Assembly: GCA_025766275.1 (NCBI GenBank)
Contig: JAFKAC010000011.1
Coordinates: 1,426,001 to 1,490,000 of the forward strand
Direction: 5' to 3'
DNA: 64,000 nucleotides
From: Lactarius indigo
Lineage: Eukaryota; Basidiomycota; Agaricomycetes; Russulales; Russulaceae
The notes below the pieces were generated by a model that saw only the letters and a list, made by a program, of their open reading frames with translations, made no database searches and was not told the origin of the DNA. This document shows, piece after piece, positions 54,719 through 64,000 of the stretch (within the stretch, counting starts at the first letter, position 1; every line of letters starts with the position of its first letter). The position numbers and the translations under genes are program-made.

Positions 54719-56707
54719 GTGGCGACTGTCAACACCAGAGAACAGTGGACGAATTTCCGTCCTTATCATCTAGACCGAAGAGGAGATCGCAACGTACCAA
54801 CCCGATTCCTAGGAGCAGCCAGGTGGAGAGACCGAGGAGACGAAACCGGATATTTTGTAGAATTCAACGGACCCACAAGGTTCAGACCTGTTGAGTTCAA
54901 TTTCGATCACCTGTGCTGGGTAGAAGTTACATGGAACCCCATAGACCACCACTGGGACGTCGTCAGGCCAGCAGGGAGACAATACCAGTGTGACATTGAC
55001 GCACGCGAGCTCAATTCACGGGCTGATTGGGGCCCTATCGACGGCCAGCTAAGAGAACACTCTACTGGAGAAGCAGTCAGCGAGGAAACTGAAGAAGACG
55101 AACAAAGCGAAGAAAACCGACCCGCGAGCGTTGGGCCTATTGAACAATACACCATCCAACAAGCTGAGTCCCTGCATATCTCAGAACAACCAGAAGTCAT
55201 TCACGTACGATCACCGGCAGCAGAAATGGCAACCACCACCATGACGGCCGAAGAAATCATGACTGTTAGGGAGCAAGCGGCGTGAGAAGCGGCCGAAGCA
55301 ATTAGACAAGAATCACAGCGGCATCTTATGCCCATTAACCCTGAAACAGGGCACCGTATGACTGCAGACGACGCAGCAATCTTTCGCGCCATTGGACCCG
55401 ACCAAGGAGACCCCCCGTCAGGAGACGGAGGAAGACGAGGAGTACAACTAGACCCCCCACCGGGATGGGGAGGACCACCCGGAGACGACTTCCCTCGACG
55501 CCCAGGAAGAGGAGGGAACCCACCTGACCTCCCGAATAACCCACCAGAAGGCGGACCCCCGGGAGGGGGAGGAGGCGGTGGCGGAAGAGGTGCAGGAGGA
55601 GGACAAGGGCATGAAAAACTAACCGGTGAACCTCCCACCATCTTTGACGGTGATCGTGCTAAAGTGGACTCGTTCCTCACGCAATGGCATGTCTATTGGG
55701 GAATGAACCTCGACACCCCTGTTATGCGCAACGACTACCGACGAAGCCTCTTGTTTCTGTCCTACATAAAAGGGGTATCAGTCAGCGAATGGGTACTTTC
55801 GTACCTCAAATGGCTCAACCGACAAATACAACGAGGAATAGACCAGCATACGCGCGATCTGTGGAACGCAGTGGCAGAGGGCTTTAACCAAAGGTTCGTC
55901 AACACCCTCGAACGCGAACAGGCTCAAGCGCTTCTTAGAAAAGGGCTCAAAATGGTTGACGGAGATATTGACAAATACGTCAACGAGTTCGAAGAAGCCG
56001 CCAGGAAGGCCGGATATCGCCTCAATGACCCTCAAACAATCGACCTCTTCACCAAGGGGTTACCCAAGAAGCTTTACGAAAAGACCTACGACCTGGACGA
56101 ACCGGAGACGTTCGACGAATGGAAACGGGCGATGCTCCGGAGGCAGCGCAACTACATCCACATTCGTGCGCGAGTGGATGAGTATAAAGACAACAAACCC
56201 AAAAAGGCGGGAAACGCTGGATGGACCATTCCCCAAAATCTCGCCAACCCATGGGCAATGGACACTTCCGCTGACCGAACCAAGGTACGACTAGCAGGGT
56301 CAGAAGAGATCGATTATAGCAAACCACCATATATGAACTCACCCCCCTTCCCGCCGAGAGGAGGACCAGGCGTCCGAGGCCGAGGAAGAGGAGGGTCGCG
56401 ACGAGACCTAAGGACGGTGTTATGTTATAACTGCAACGCACCAGGTCATCTCTCACGAAATTGCCCCCATCCTAGGCAGCCGCGACAGTGGCAATCGCAG
56501 AACTCCGGACCCTCCAGTGTCCGGATGACGGAAACCGACTACTATACGCAAGAATCGCCGCCAGCCCAGATACAGGCTGCCTCAACCAGCAAAACAGCCG
56601 AAGAACGTGCCAAAGAGTGGCTCACCGGAGTAGCAAATGCACCCGACGAAGTAAAAGATCTGATATTGCAGGATCTGTGGGGAAAGGAGGGTTTTCGGAG
56701 CGCCTGA
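54719..56707 (+). CDS. gag: Element C Gag with non-AUG N-terminal region, one in-frame TGA
   Basis: A single frame from GTG 54719 to 56707 is broken only by TGA 55283-55285. The predicted leader has no ATG before 54931, and that ATG is out of frame with a 20-codon reading frame. The N-terminal region has TREQW, RNVPTRFL and FRPVEFNFDHLCW. An acidic linker and MATTTMTAEE (the counterpart of the ATG start of B) follow. After the stop come PINPETG, a Gly/Pro-rich segment, the Gag domain (EKLTGEPPTIFDGDR, WHVYWGMNL, RSLLFLSYIKG, FTKGLPKKLY) and a zinc knuckle CYNCNAPGHLSRNC. Because the TGA splits the protein after the ATG, this copy probably cannot make full Gag without readthrough; trans-complementation is possible. 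Confidence 0.85.
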
Positions 56708-59700
56708 ACCCATCGGCCTGGGTGAGGGCTTTAAATTGTAATTCTGTAATCATGACGCGCTTTCGATCTCTTCGAATTCCAGTTTCGATTCGCACAAATT
56801 ACCGAATGGCCGACATAAAAGCACTAGTGGACTCGGGAGCCACAGATAACTTCATACACCCGAATTTCATCAAAAAAATGGGCATAGGAACCCAACAACT
56901 GATCCGACCACGGAAGGTCTGGAACATAGACAGCACGGAAAATAAAGCTGGGTCTATCACTCACTTCACCGATCTGGATGTATACGCCAACGGATATCAT
57001 AGGACCATGAGGTTTCTTATCACGAATCTCGGAAACGAAGAAGTTGTCCTAGGTTATCCATGGTTGGCAACCTACGAACCAACCATTAATTGGCGAGACG
57101 CGGTCATACATGAAAAGGTCATGCCAGTCGTGATCAGCACACAGGACAGTCTAGACCGTCACACCGTCATCGCGACCGCTCTAACTAACGATGAAAAAGA
57201 AATGATAGCCCTCGAACTAGAAGAGGAGGACACGTACTTGCGAGCAACTACATCCACAGAATTGGCCATCCAGGCCAAAGGAGAGGACGAACCCGTAGAA
57301 CTGCCGGCAGTCTACCACGCCTTCCAACAACTCTTCAGCGAGGAAGCGTCACAACGATTCCCCCCCACCAGGCCGTGGGACCACGCAATAGACTTCAAGC
57401 CCAGCACCCCTTCAGCAATAGATTGCAAAATATACCCATTAACGCAAGAAGAAGAAGGGAAGCTCAAGGAATTTCTGGACGAGAAATTGCAGCAAGGGTA
57501 CCTGCGACCCTCCATATCCCCGTACGCATCCTCATTCTTCTTTGTCAAAAAGAAGGACGGAAAACTACGCCCCGTACAGGACTACCGCACCATCAATTCA
57601 TATACTATACGAAATCAGTACCCACTCCCCCTCATTCAAGACCTCATCTACGACCTCAGTAACGCCCACATTTATACGAAACTCGACATCCGCTGGGGAT
57701 ATAATAATATTAGAATACGAGACGGAGATCAGGAAAAGGCGGCCTTCAAGACCAAATTTGGCCTTTTTGAGCCAACAGTAATGTTCTTCGGTCTCACCAA
57801 CTCGCCGGCCACCTTCCAAACAATGATGAACCACATCTATCGCGATACCATCACGAAGCATGAACTCCGCGGTACCGTTATCCGTGTCTACATGGATGAT
57901 ATCGGCATCGCCACACGAGAGGGCGCTACATCCGCCGACCACATAGCCGCGGTGACGGACGTTCTTCGCGTCGCTCAGGAACACGACCTCTACTTCAAGC
58001 TCGAAAAATGCCTTTTCCACCAACCTCAGATGGATTACCTGGGGGTAATCCTTGAAAAGGGGGTAACGCGCATGGACCCGGTAAAAGTTCGTGGCATCAG
58101 AGACTGGCCGACACCAACCAAGGTCAGGGACGTACGGTCATTTTTGGGTTTCTGTAACTTTTACCGCCTTTTCATCCGAGGTTTCGCAACCCACGCACGA
58201 CCACTCAACCGGTTAACGAGGAAGGACGCCGAGTGGAACTGGGGAGACGATGAAGAACGGGCCTTCAAAACCCTCAAACGACTCGTAACGGAAGAACCAG
58301 TACTAGCACACCCCAACCTACAAGACCAATTCGAACTAGAAGTCGACGCGTCAGGATTCGCGGTAGGTGCAGTACTCCTACAAAAGAAAAATGACGGTCG
58401 CAAGCACCCCATAGGATACTATTCGGCAACGCTGAATGAGGCGGAGCGAAATTACGACATCTACGACCTAGAACTTCTCGCCATCGTCAAAGCCCTTCGC
58501 CACTGGAGACCTTTGCTCGCAGGATCTCCGCACAAGATCAAGATCTTTTCAGATCACCTAAATCTCCAATACTGGAAAACTCCACAAAAGATCAGTCGAA
58601 GGGTCGCTCGAGAGGTGCTAGAATTAATGGAGTACGACTTCGAAATCCATCATATCAAAGGAAAGAACAATGGCAGAGCGGATGCGCTATCACGACGGCC
58701 AGACTACGACCAAGGAGAGGGAGACAACCAAGGTGTGGTCGTCCTACCCCCGGAGGTATTCATACGGGTTACTAATGCTGCGCGTACGTTGGAAACACAT
58801 CCGATGATGCAACCGCCGAGGCGACGACAAGACCCCGCCATAATCAAAACCTGGGTCGATGCCCATCGCCTCAAGAAGATAGAGGGAGAATGGTACAAGG
58901 ACGGACGACTGGTAGTTACAGGACCCATGACAGCGTACCGGGCCATCATACAAGACCACCACGATCCACCGGTACACGGACATCCTGGTATAAGCAGGAC
59001 ACAACGAATAGTAGAGCGACATCACTGGTGGCCGAGCATCCGCCGGGACGTGTATGAGTACGTTACAGGATGTGCTGATTGTCAGCGAATCAAAGTCAAT
59101 ACAAGACCAACCCGCGCACCACTACATCCAATCACCGTTGCCAAGGACGCTCCTCCTTTTCATACCATTGCCCTTGACTTCATCACCAAGCTGCCGATCT
59201 CACAGTCGTACGACAGCATCCTAACCGTCACAGATCATGATTGTAGCAAAGCATCCATATTTATCCCCTGCAACGAGGAGATCACAGCAGAGGAGACCGC
59301 CACCCTGTACGTCAACCACGTGTTCAAACGATTCGGATTACCGCGTAAAATCATTAGTGACCGAGACCCCCGATTCACCTCCAAATTCACACGAGAAGTA
59401 TGCCGCATATTAGGCATCCAACAGAACATTTCCACGGCCTATCATCCGCGCACGGATGGGCAGTCGGAACGGACCAATCAGTGGCTTGAACAATATCTAC
59501 GATTCTGGGCCAACGAGCGTCAAGACAATTGGGCGGCGTATCTCCCGATAGCAGAATTCGCTCACAACAATTGGCCCCATGAACACACGAAACAATCGCC
59601 ATTCATGCTTCTGATGGGGTACAACCCGACCGCCGATTGGACGGATAAGCCATCTCCAATCCCAAGCGTAATCACCAGACTGACACAATTAAAAGAGGCA

Positions 59701-61428
59701 CGCCGGCTGGCCCAAGACCTTATCAAAAAGGCACAAGATAGCTGGGTCCGGCACAAAGACACTCCACGCTATCAAGTTGGCGATCAAGTGTGGCTGGAGG
59801 GAAGACACCTACGGACCAATCAACCCACGGCGAAATTGGCGGCGCGACGCCACAGACCGTTTAAAGTCGTACAGGTGATGTCCCCATACAACTACCGTCT
59901 CGAACTTCCCACGCAGTGGAGCATCCACCCAGTGTTTCACATCGATCTTCTCACGCCGTACAAACGGACAGCCTTTCACGGCGAAAGCTTTCCACGACCA
60001 CCGCCGGATCTTGTGGAAGGGGAGGAGGAGTATGAGGTCGAGGCCATTCTAGACTCGCGGCATTTCGGTCGGCGCAAGAAGCTCCAGTACCTCATCAAAT
60101 GGAAGGGTTATCCAGACTCGGAGAATCAGTGGGTCGATAAAGATGACGTGTTTGCACCAGACGCGATCAAGGCGTATCAGGAAGGTCGGATGGGTGCACG
60201 ATCGCTTAAAAGTCAGCCCATGGACGACCAGGGAGAGTATCCCTCCTACCTCCGATCCACTCAGACATCTATGCCCACTTCTCCTCTCAGACATGTCACC
60301 ACGGCAATCCTCCTCGACCAAGTCGCACAAGACGCCGCCAACCTCATCGAAGACGACGAAGAAACCGTGGTTCAACAGGTCCAGCTCACTCTGTACACAC
60401 CTGCAAACATGCGAGCGGGGCATATCACCGCTCAAGAATGGGCTAATGTCTTACAGAGGTTCCCCGACCCGACTCACCAGCCCGACGACGAGCAGCAGCA
60501 TGCCGTCGCTCACATCTTCAGAGACGACAACGGCAATCGAGAACCCGTTGCCATTATCCCCCCAGGTGACGACCTCATCGGCATGAGGGGAATTCTCCCT
60601 GCCGACCATCCCCTCGAAGACCCAACAGGAGTTAGAAGCAGCGGAGGACTGGCGGAGGGTGGCGAAGGAGTGGGCCGACGAACAACTGCGCTTAGCGCAG
60701 AAGAGATTGAGCGAGTTGCGGCAGCGCAGGCTGCGCTCCCTAACGACAAAGCTCACGCTGACGACGAGGATTACTACCCGGTCAGACATCCCCTCCTTCG
60801 AACGCACAGCCACCCTACTAATCCCCGAATCACCCCATGGCTCGTTCACACCGACGGAACCCCCATGTCTCGAGGACGTGTGCGATTGCCCGGCGTTGCA
60901 TTTCACACCCCCATCACGCACGACGACGACCCCGCGCAGGTCCTTGCGCCTGAAGGGTTCAGGGCGAATCGACAGCCCCATTACATTCACTTCCCCATCA
61001 CCGGACCCGACGGCGTAGAGAGGAACGCCAGTCATATTCAGATCGTCGGAGGTGCGAACCCTTTTGTACTGGGGCTTATCCCCGGCTCCCCTCATCTCTA
61101 CGGCAAACCCCTCTACGCCTTCCCGATGCTATCGGCCACGGGACGTGCCTTCATCGCCCATGAGGACCTGGTCATCCTTGCCTCCGACAAGATCACGGAC
61201 CGCGCACTGAACCGCATTGGGGACGAGTCCCTGACTGCAGAGGTGACGCGTTATCGAGCAGCCGCGTACGAAGAAGAACGGCTTGCGGCTCGTATCCGTC
61301 AGCTTCAGGCAATGCGCCTGTCAGCGAGGGACGACAAGCGGGACTGTATCTACCGCTCGGAGAGGGCTAACGTCTTTGAGCGGATTAGCGACGAACAATC
61401 TACGTGGACGGCGAGGGACTTTCGGTGA
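56488..61428 (+). CDS. pol: Element C Pol polyprotein (protease, RT, RNase H, integrase, chromodomain)
   Basis: The frame is open from 56488, but the first 64-69 codons lie over gag in the -1 phase. Real Pol probably begins at the slippery heptamers 56680-56695, followed by GGFSERLNPS as in B. Numbering from 56488: protease LVDSGATDNF (D115); RT PVQDYRTINSYT, LDIRWGYNNI, VYMDDIGIAT (Y468); RNase H LEVDASGFAVGAVLL; integrase zinc finger HGHPGISRTQ...GCADCQRIK and D897, D958, E994 (spacing 60/35); chromodomain YEVEAILDSRHFG...WKGYPDSENQWV. The same long extension as in B follows, with ITGPDGVERNASHIQIVGG, PHLYGKPLY, ITDRALNRI...LTAEVTRYR and the end WTARDFR. No internal stop, so the enzyme set should be active. 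Confidence 0.92.
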   Translation: MAIAELRTLQCPDDGNRLLYARIAASPDTGCLNQQNSRRTCQRVAHRSSKCTRRSKRSDIAGSVGKGGFSERLNPSAWVRALNCNSVIMTRFRSLRIPVSIRTNYRMADIKALVDSGATDNFIHPNFIKKMGIGTQQLIRPRKVWNIDSTENKAGSITHFTDLDVYANGYHRTMRFLITNLGNEEVVLGYPWLATYEPTINWRDAVIHEKVMPVVISTQDSLDRHTVIATALTNDEKEMIALELEEEDTYLRATTSTELAIQAKGEDEPVELPAVYHAFQQLFSEEASQRFPPTRPWDHAIDFKPSTPSAIDCKIYPLTQEEEGKLKEFLDEKLQQGYLRPSISPYASSFFFVKKKDGKLRPVQDYRTINSYTIRNQYPLPLIQDLIYDLSNAHIYTKLDIRWGYNNIRIRDGDQEKAAFKTKFGLFEPTVMFFGLTNSPATFQTMMNHIYRDTITKHELRGTVIRVYMDDIGIATREGATSADHIAAVTDVLRVAQEHDLYFKLEKCLFHQPQMDYLGVILEKGVTRMDPVKVRGIRDWPTPTKVRDVRSFLGFCNFYRLFIRGFATHARPLNRLTRKDAEWNWGDDEERAFKTLKRLVTEEPVLAHPNLQDQFELEVDASGFAVGAVLLQKKNDGRKHPIGYYSATLNEAERNYDIYDLELLAIVKALRHWRPLLAGSPHKIKIFSDHLNLQYWKTPQKISRRVAREVLELMEYDFEIHHIKGKNNGRADALSRRPDYDQGEGDNQGVVVLPPEVFIRVTNAARTLETHPMMQPPRRRQDPAIIKTWVDAHRLKKIEGEWYKDGRLVVTGPMTAYRAIIQDHHDPPVHGHPGISRTQRIVERHHWWPSIRRDVYEYVTGCADCQRIKVNTRPTRAPLHPITVAKDAPPFHTIALDFITKLPISQSYDSILTVTDHDCSKASIFIPCNEEITAEETATLYVNHVFKRFGLPRKIISDRDPRFTSKFTREVCRILGIQQNISTAYHPRTDGQSERTNQWLEQYLRFWANERQDNWAAYLPIAEFAHNNWPHEHTKQSPFMLLMGYNPTADWTDKPSPIPSVITRLTQLKEARRLAQDLIKKAQDSWVRHKDTPRYQVGDQVWLEGRHLRTNQPTAKLAARRHRPFKVVQVMSPYNYRLELPTQWSIHPVFHIDLLTPYKRTAFHGESFPRPPPDLVEGEEEYEVEAILDSRHFGRRKKLQYLIKWKGYPDSENQWVDKDDVFAPDAIKAYQEGRMGARSLKSQPMDDQGEYPSYLRSTQTSMPTSPLRHVTTAILLDQVAQDAANLIEDDEETVVQQVQLTLYTPANMRAGHITAQEWANVLQRFPDPTHQPDDEQQHAVAHIFRDDNGNREPVAIIPPGDDLIGMRGILPADHPLEDPTGVRSSGGLAEGGEGVGRRTTALSAEEIERVAAAQAALPNDKAHADDEDYYPVRHPLLRTHSHPTNPRITPWLVHTDGTPMSRGRVRLPGVAFHTPITHDDDPAQVLAPEGFRANRQPHYIHFPITGPDGVERNASHIQIVGGANPFVLGLIPGSPHLYGKPLYAFPMLSATGRAFIAHEDLVILASDKITDRALNRIGDESLTAEVTRYRAAAYEEERLAARIRQLQAMRLSARDDKRDCIYRSERANVFERISDEQSTWTARDFR

Positions 61429-61458
61429 GTCTGGGGACTCACGCTGAAAAGGGGGTGA

Positions 61459-61923
61459 TGTTACGATTCTCGCATTGGACCCTTACTGCACCGGTTGTGA
61501 CTACGGCTGTAAGGTATATTAGTCACGGACTCGGGGTTTACGGTAGTAGGAGTTAGGCGATAGAGAATGACTCGATCCTAGTACAGGTAGTAGTAGTATT
61601 AGGATTGCGTTACTTACGCGATACGTTGGACGCTACGATACGGTGACTCATAGCAGCGCTTGAAAGCCTGCTCTTCTTGTATTTAAGGTAGCTGCGGAAG
61701 ACCAAGATACGCCATCTTGGTCTTCTTCAATCGTCACTTCTCAGTCTCATTCATTCTCGAACAACGTGCCTTCCGTCAGAAGGGAAGAGCCTTATCCAAA
61801 GCCTAGTGTCTGCGTACATCTAGAACCCACCTTCGAAGCCATACGCCCTCGCGCGTGATTAGCTAAGTCATAGAAGTCGCCTTAACCGAGCTCAAGTCGA
61901 GCTAACGTCGTGACGGCGTTACA
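61459..61923 (+). repeat. Element C 3' LTR
   Basis: 465 bp, TGTTACG...GTTACA, intact and uninterrupted. It provides the reference that shows where element B entered the 5' copy. Confidence 0.94.
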
Positions 61924-61928
61924 TATGA
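61924..61928. other. Target site duplication TATGA, right side of element C
   Basis: Matches 46352-46356. Confidence 0.9.
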
Positions 61929-62879
61929 CATCCCCATGTACCAGGACTGGCGGCGCTGCTGGAACTGCGCTAAGCTTTCAGGGTGTGAACTGGGAGTTCA
62001 TGTACGGATGTTGGGATAAGGTGCTGTAGACTGGGAACAGCGCAGCGACTAGTGGCTGCAGTGGCTGTTGCGTAACTGGAAGTTGGTGAGGCCATTGGAG
62101 ATGTGCTAGCGAAAATGCATCAGGGGACTTGGAAGGGTCACTAACACTGAGACGTGCCGAGCATAGCCACTCAGATAACCATTTCATAACCTTGATTGTT
62201 ACAAGATAGGTATTCTATAACCCTAATTATGAGAGATAACCTGATTTCCTAGGAATTTCTTCCTTGACTTAATTATGAATCCCGCTCTTGAGTTTTGGGC
62301 GTCCGACTGTGTTCTCAAAATGGCAGGGGACAATCGATATGGAACCAGCTGTAACAATTCCATAACCCCAATTGTTACAAGACAGCCATTCTCTGAGCAG
62401 GGTCCAGCAAGCTCTTTGAACCAATCTGGAATGCGATCCAGAAATACTCAGTGAATACTAGGGGCTTTTTTTTTTTGGTCGTGCCCCTGTCACCGTTTCA
62501 ATTGGAGCAGGTGTTCGACGACTGTGGACCTGACAAAGCTCGATCATGCGGATATCGAAGTGTCATCCACATCTAGCCCCTTCCTCCTGGTCATTTTCAT
62601 AGTGTGACGTGTCTTGTCGTCTGCGGGACACTCTTTTTGTCGACTATGTAGTGGAGCCAGCCGAAGAGCGAGTCGCCCCATTCTGAGTTGACACAAACGC
62701 CAACAATAAAGCTCACCCAAGCTATTATATAACACAGTCGGAAACGCCCCTCTTCGTCATCATTTGAATACATTACCATGAGCCGTTGGGTGCAGAACCC
62801 TATATAGCACCAGTCTGAACAATATTTGCACATTCCTCGTCTCGACTTCCTCCTACATCCATCCGCACATTTGGGACCT
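61929..62879. other. Spacer between element C and P450 copy 6
   Basis: It continues the locus broken at 46356. No supported gene. Two related segments with ATTGTTACAAGA(C/T)AG(N)ATTCT-like sequence occur at about 62193 and 62372, and GTAACAATT/AATTGTTAC inverted arms lie at 62351-62378. A piece of P450-type 3' flank (CAACAATAAAGCTCACCC at about 62702) sits 180 bp from the copy 6 stop. Confidence 0.4.
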
Positions 62880-64000
62880 CTATTCATAGAGCTCCAGTGT
62901 TCCTTTCAGCAAAGCTTCAGCCTCCGCAAACCGAGGGACCGTCTTGAACTCAAAAGGCACAGGGTAACTGTTCGAGTTAAGGAGAACACGTGGATGAGGC
63001 AAGAAAAACCACGCACGCTATGCCAGAGGGAGCAAAGGCGTGCATGTCCAATTCGCCCTCCGCACCCGAAGGACGCTCGAAACGCATTGCCCACAACAGC
63101 GTCGCAAAGTCGATCCCGAGTGTCCCTTCCGCGACGAACCTACCGGGGCACACCCGCCGCCCATATCCAAATGACACATGTCCCTCCTCGCGGCCGTCCA
63201 TCACCACCCTCACTTGTCCCTTCTCGTCAAGATACCGAGCTGGGTTGAAACTTGCTGAGTCGCTGCCAAACACGGTCGGATCGGAATTGATCAAACCCAT
63301 GTTCGGGAGGACGATCGTGCCTTTGGGGATGAACATGCCCTCGTACCAGTCGTCTTCAGACGAGGCGTGTGGCACGCCTAAGGGAGTCATGGGGGACCAG
63401 CGGAGTGCCTCCTTGACCATCGCACGGATATAGGGTAGAGAGGGGAGGTCTGCGAAAGTTGGCGGACGAGCGTAGCCTACGACTTCGTCGAGTTCAGCGT
63501 GGGCCCGGACTTGAACCTCAGGGTGAGCGAGAAGAGCGAGCAGCCACCAGTGCAGCGTATTAGATGTTGTCTCTCCACCTGCGGAACTACAGTATATGAG
63601 ATCTTTAGATCCCTAGGCATGTCGGGCGATACCTGAGGGGACGTACAGCATGTCACTGACAAGCCAAGCCTGCTCGCGTTCGGAGAGGCGATATCTTTCC
63701 TGATTCTTTATCAGTGTAGCACCGAAGCTTGGTCGATCAATCCCTTTCGCCTGTTATCGGAATCCATAGATTAACAATCCATTTCATTACCCCAGCGAGC
63801 ACGCACCAGATCATCAGCAACTTTGCAGAGAAGACGTTCATGTCTCAATGAATCTTGGATGAACCAGTACTGTGTGTATCGTTTCCACTTGGCTAACCTG
63901 CATGCCACGATCAAAGGGAACCAACGATGAGTAACACGATATACACACCTACTCGGAATATATTTCATCCATGGGAAAAACTCAACCAGGCGCGCCCCCG
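62880..64000 (-). CDS. Cytochrome P450 monooxygenase, array copy 6 (5' part beyond the window)
   Basis: Minus-strand exons visible: part of exon 3 (64000-63949), exon 4 (63897-63807), exon 5 (63750-63647), exon 6 (63586-63017) and exon 7 (62967-62880). Their lengths (91, 104, 570 and 88 nt) equal those of copy 1, and all introns are GT-AG. The part seen carries the I-helix SAGGETTSNT, EALRW, the FNPARYLDEKG segment, haem loop FGYGRRVCPG and the last exon ending LYE. A small substitution is SSEDDWYEG for SADDWYEG. No stop or frameshift in the visible part. The gene continues to the right, so its anchor and start are not in the window. Confidence 0.88.

Larger units (their letters stand above)
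46357..61923 (+). mobile_element. Element C: chromodomain Ty3/Gypsy element carrying element B in its 5' LTR
   Basis: Element C occupies 46357-46500 and 54378-61923; the gap is element B plus one copy of its ATTAG duplication. Without B it is about 7.7 kb: 5' LTR (465 bp, split 144 + 321), primer site 54701-54711, gag 54719-56707, pol to 61428 in the -1 frame, purine tract GAAAAGGGGG near 61446, and 3' LTR 61459-61923. The two LTRs differ at two positions seen (near 54608 and 54666). Gag has one in-frame TGA; pol is open. C must have inserted before B. Confidence 0.93.

Overview
The window is genomic DNA of a filamentous fungus, most likely an Agaricomycete (basidiomycete) of the polypore kind. 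The evidence is many 44-85 bp GT-AG introns, a DUF6699-type gene typical of Agaricomycetes, membrane-anchored fungal P450s in a tandem array, and chromodomain Ty3/Gypsy retrotransposons. The species cannot be fixed from the sequence.

Left part (1-17.5 kb): a gene-poor stretch of about 7 kb leads into a three-exon HMG-box transcription factor (7066-8745). It is followed by a two-exon exosome ring subunit, RRP46-like (10972-11830), and a DUF6699-type gene (12693-14005) whose conserved C-terminal domain is spread over two reading frames by small indels. A decayed Ty1/Copia fragment (17560-18670) contains a near-perfect 41-bp-arm palindrome.

Right part (19-64 kb): a tandem array of at least six related cytochrome P450 genes, all on the minus strand and all with seven exons. 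Five are complete and intact (506, 507, 512, 509 and 511 codons); the sixth runs off the right edge. Exons 2, 4, 5 and 7 keep constant lengths (178, 91, 104 and 88 nt) in every copy where they are complete. Two blocks of young retrotransposons split the array. Element A (25543-33488, minus strand) sits inside a broken GH5 exo-beta-1,3-glucanase gene with a CACAT target duplication. Element C (46357-61923, plus) sits in an intergenic region with a TATGA duplication. Element B (46501-54372, plus) is nested inside the 5' LTR of C with an ATTAG duplication. LTR pairs differ at only 2-3 positions, so all three insertions are recent.

The most interesting biology is in these retrotransposons. (i) All three have an 11-nt primer site beside the 5' LTR that is exactly complementary to an LTR segment 33-34 nt after a TATA box, which is the arrangement of Tf1-type self-priming. 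(ii) Their predicted leaders contain no ATG for about 440-930 nt, yet a conserved Gag N-terminal region is open through them. In all three it starts at the same isoleucine-GTG context (A at -3, G at +4), which suggests non-AUG initiation. (iii) Pol continues 300-odd residues past the chromodomain, and in element A it runs on, across one in-frame TGA, into a second zinc-knuckle array. (iv) Gag and Pol overlap in the -1 frame at slippery-type heptamers. (v) All four internal in-frame stops are TGA.
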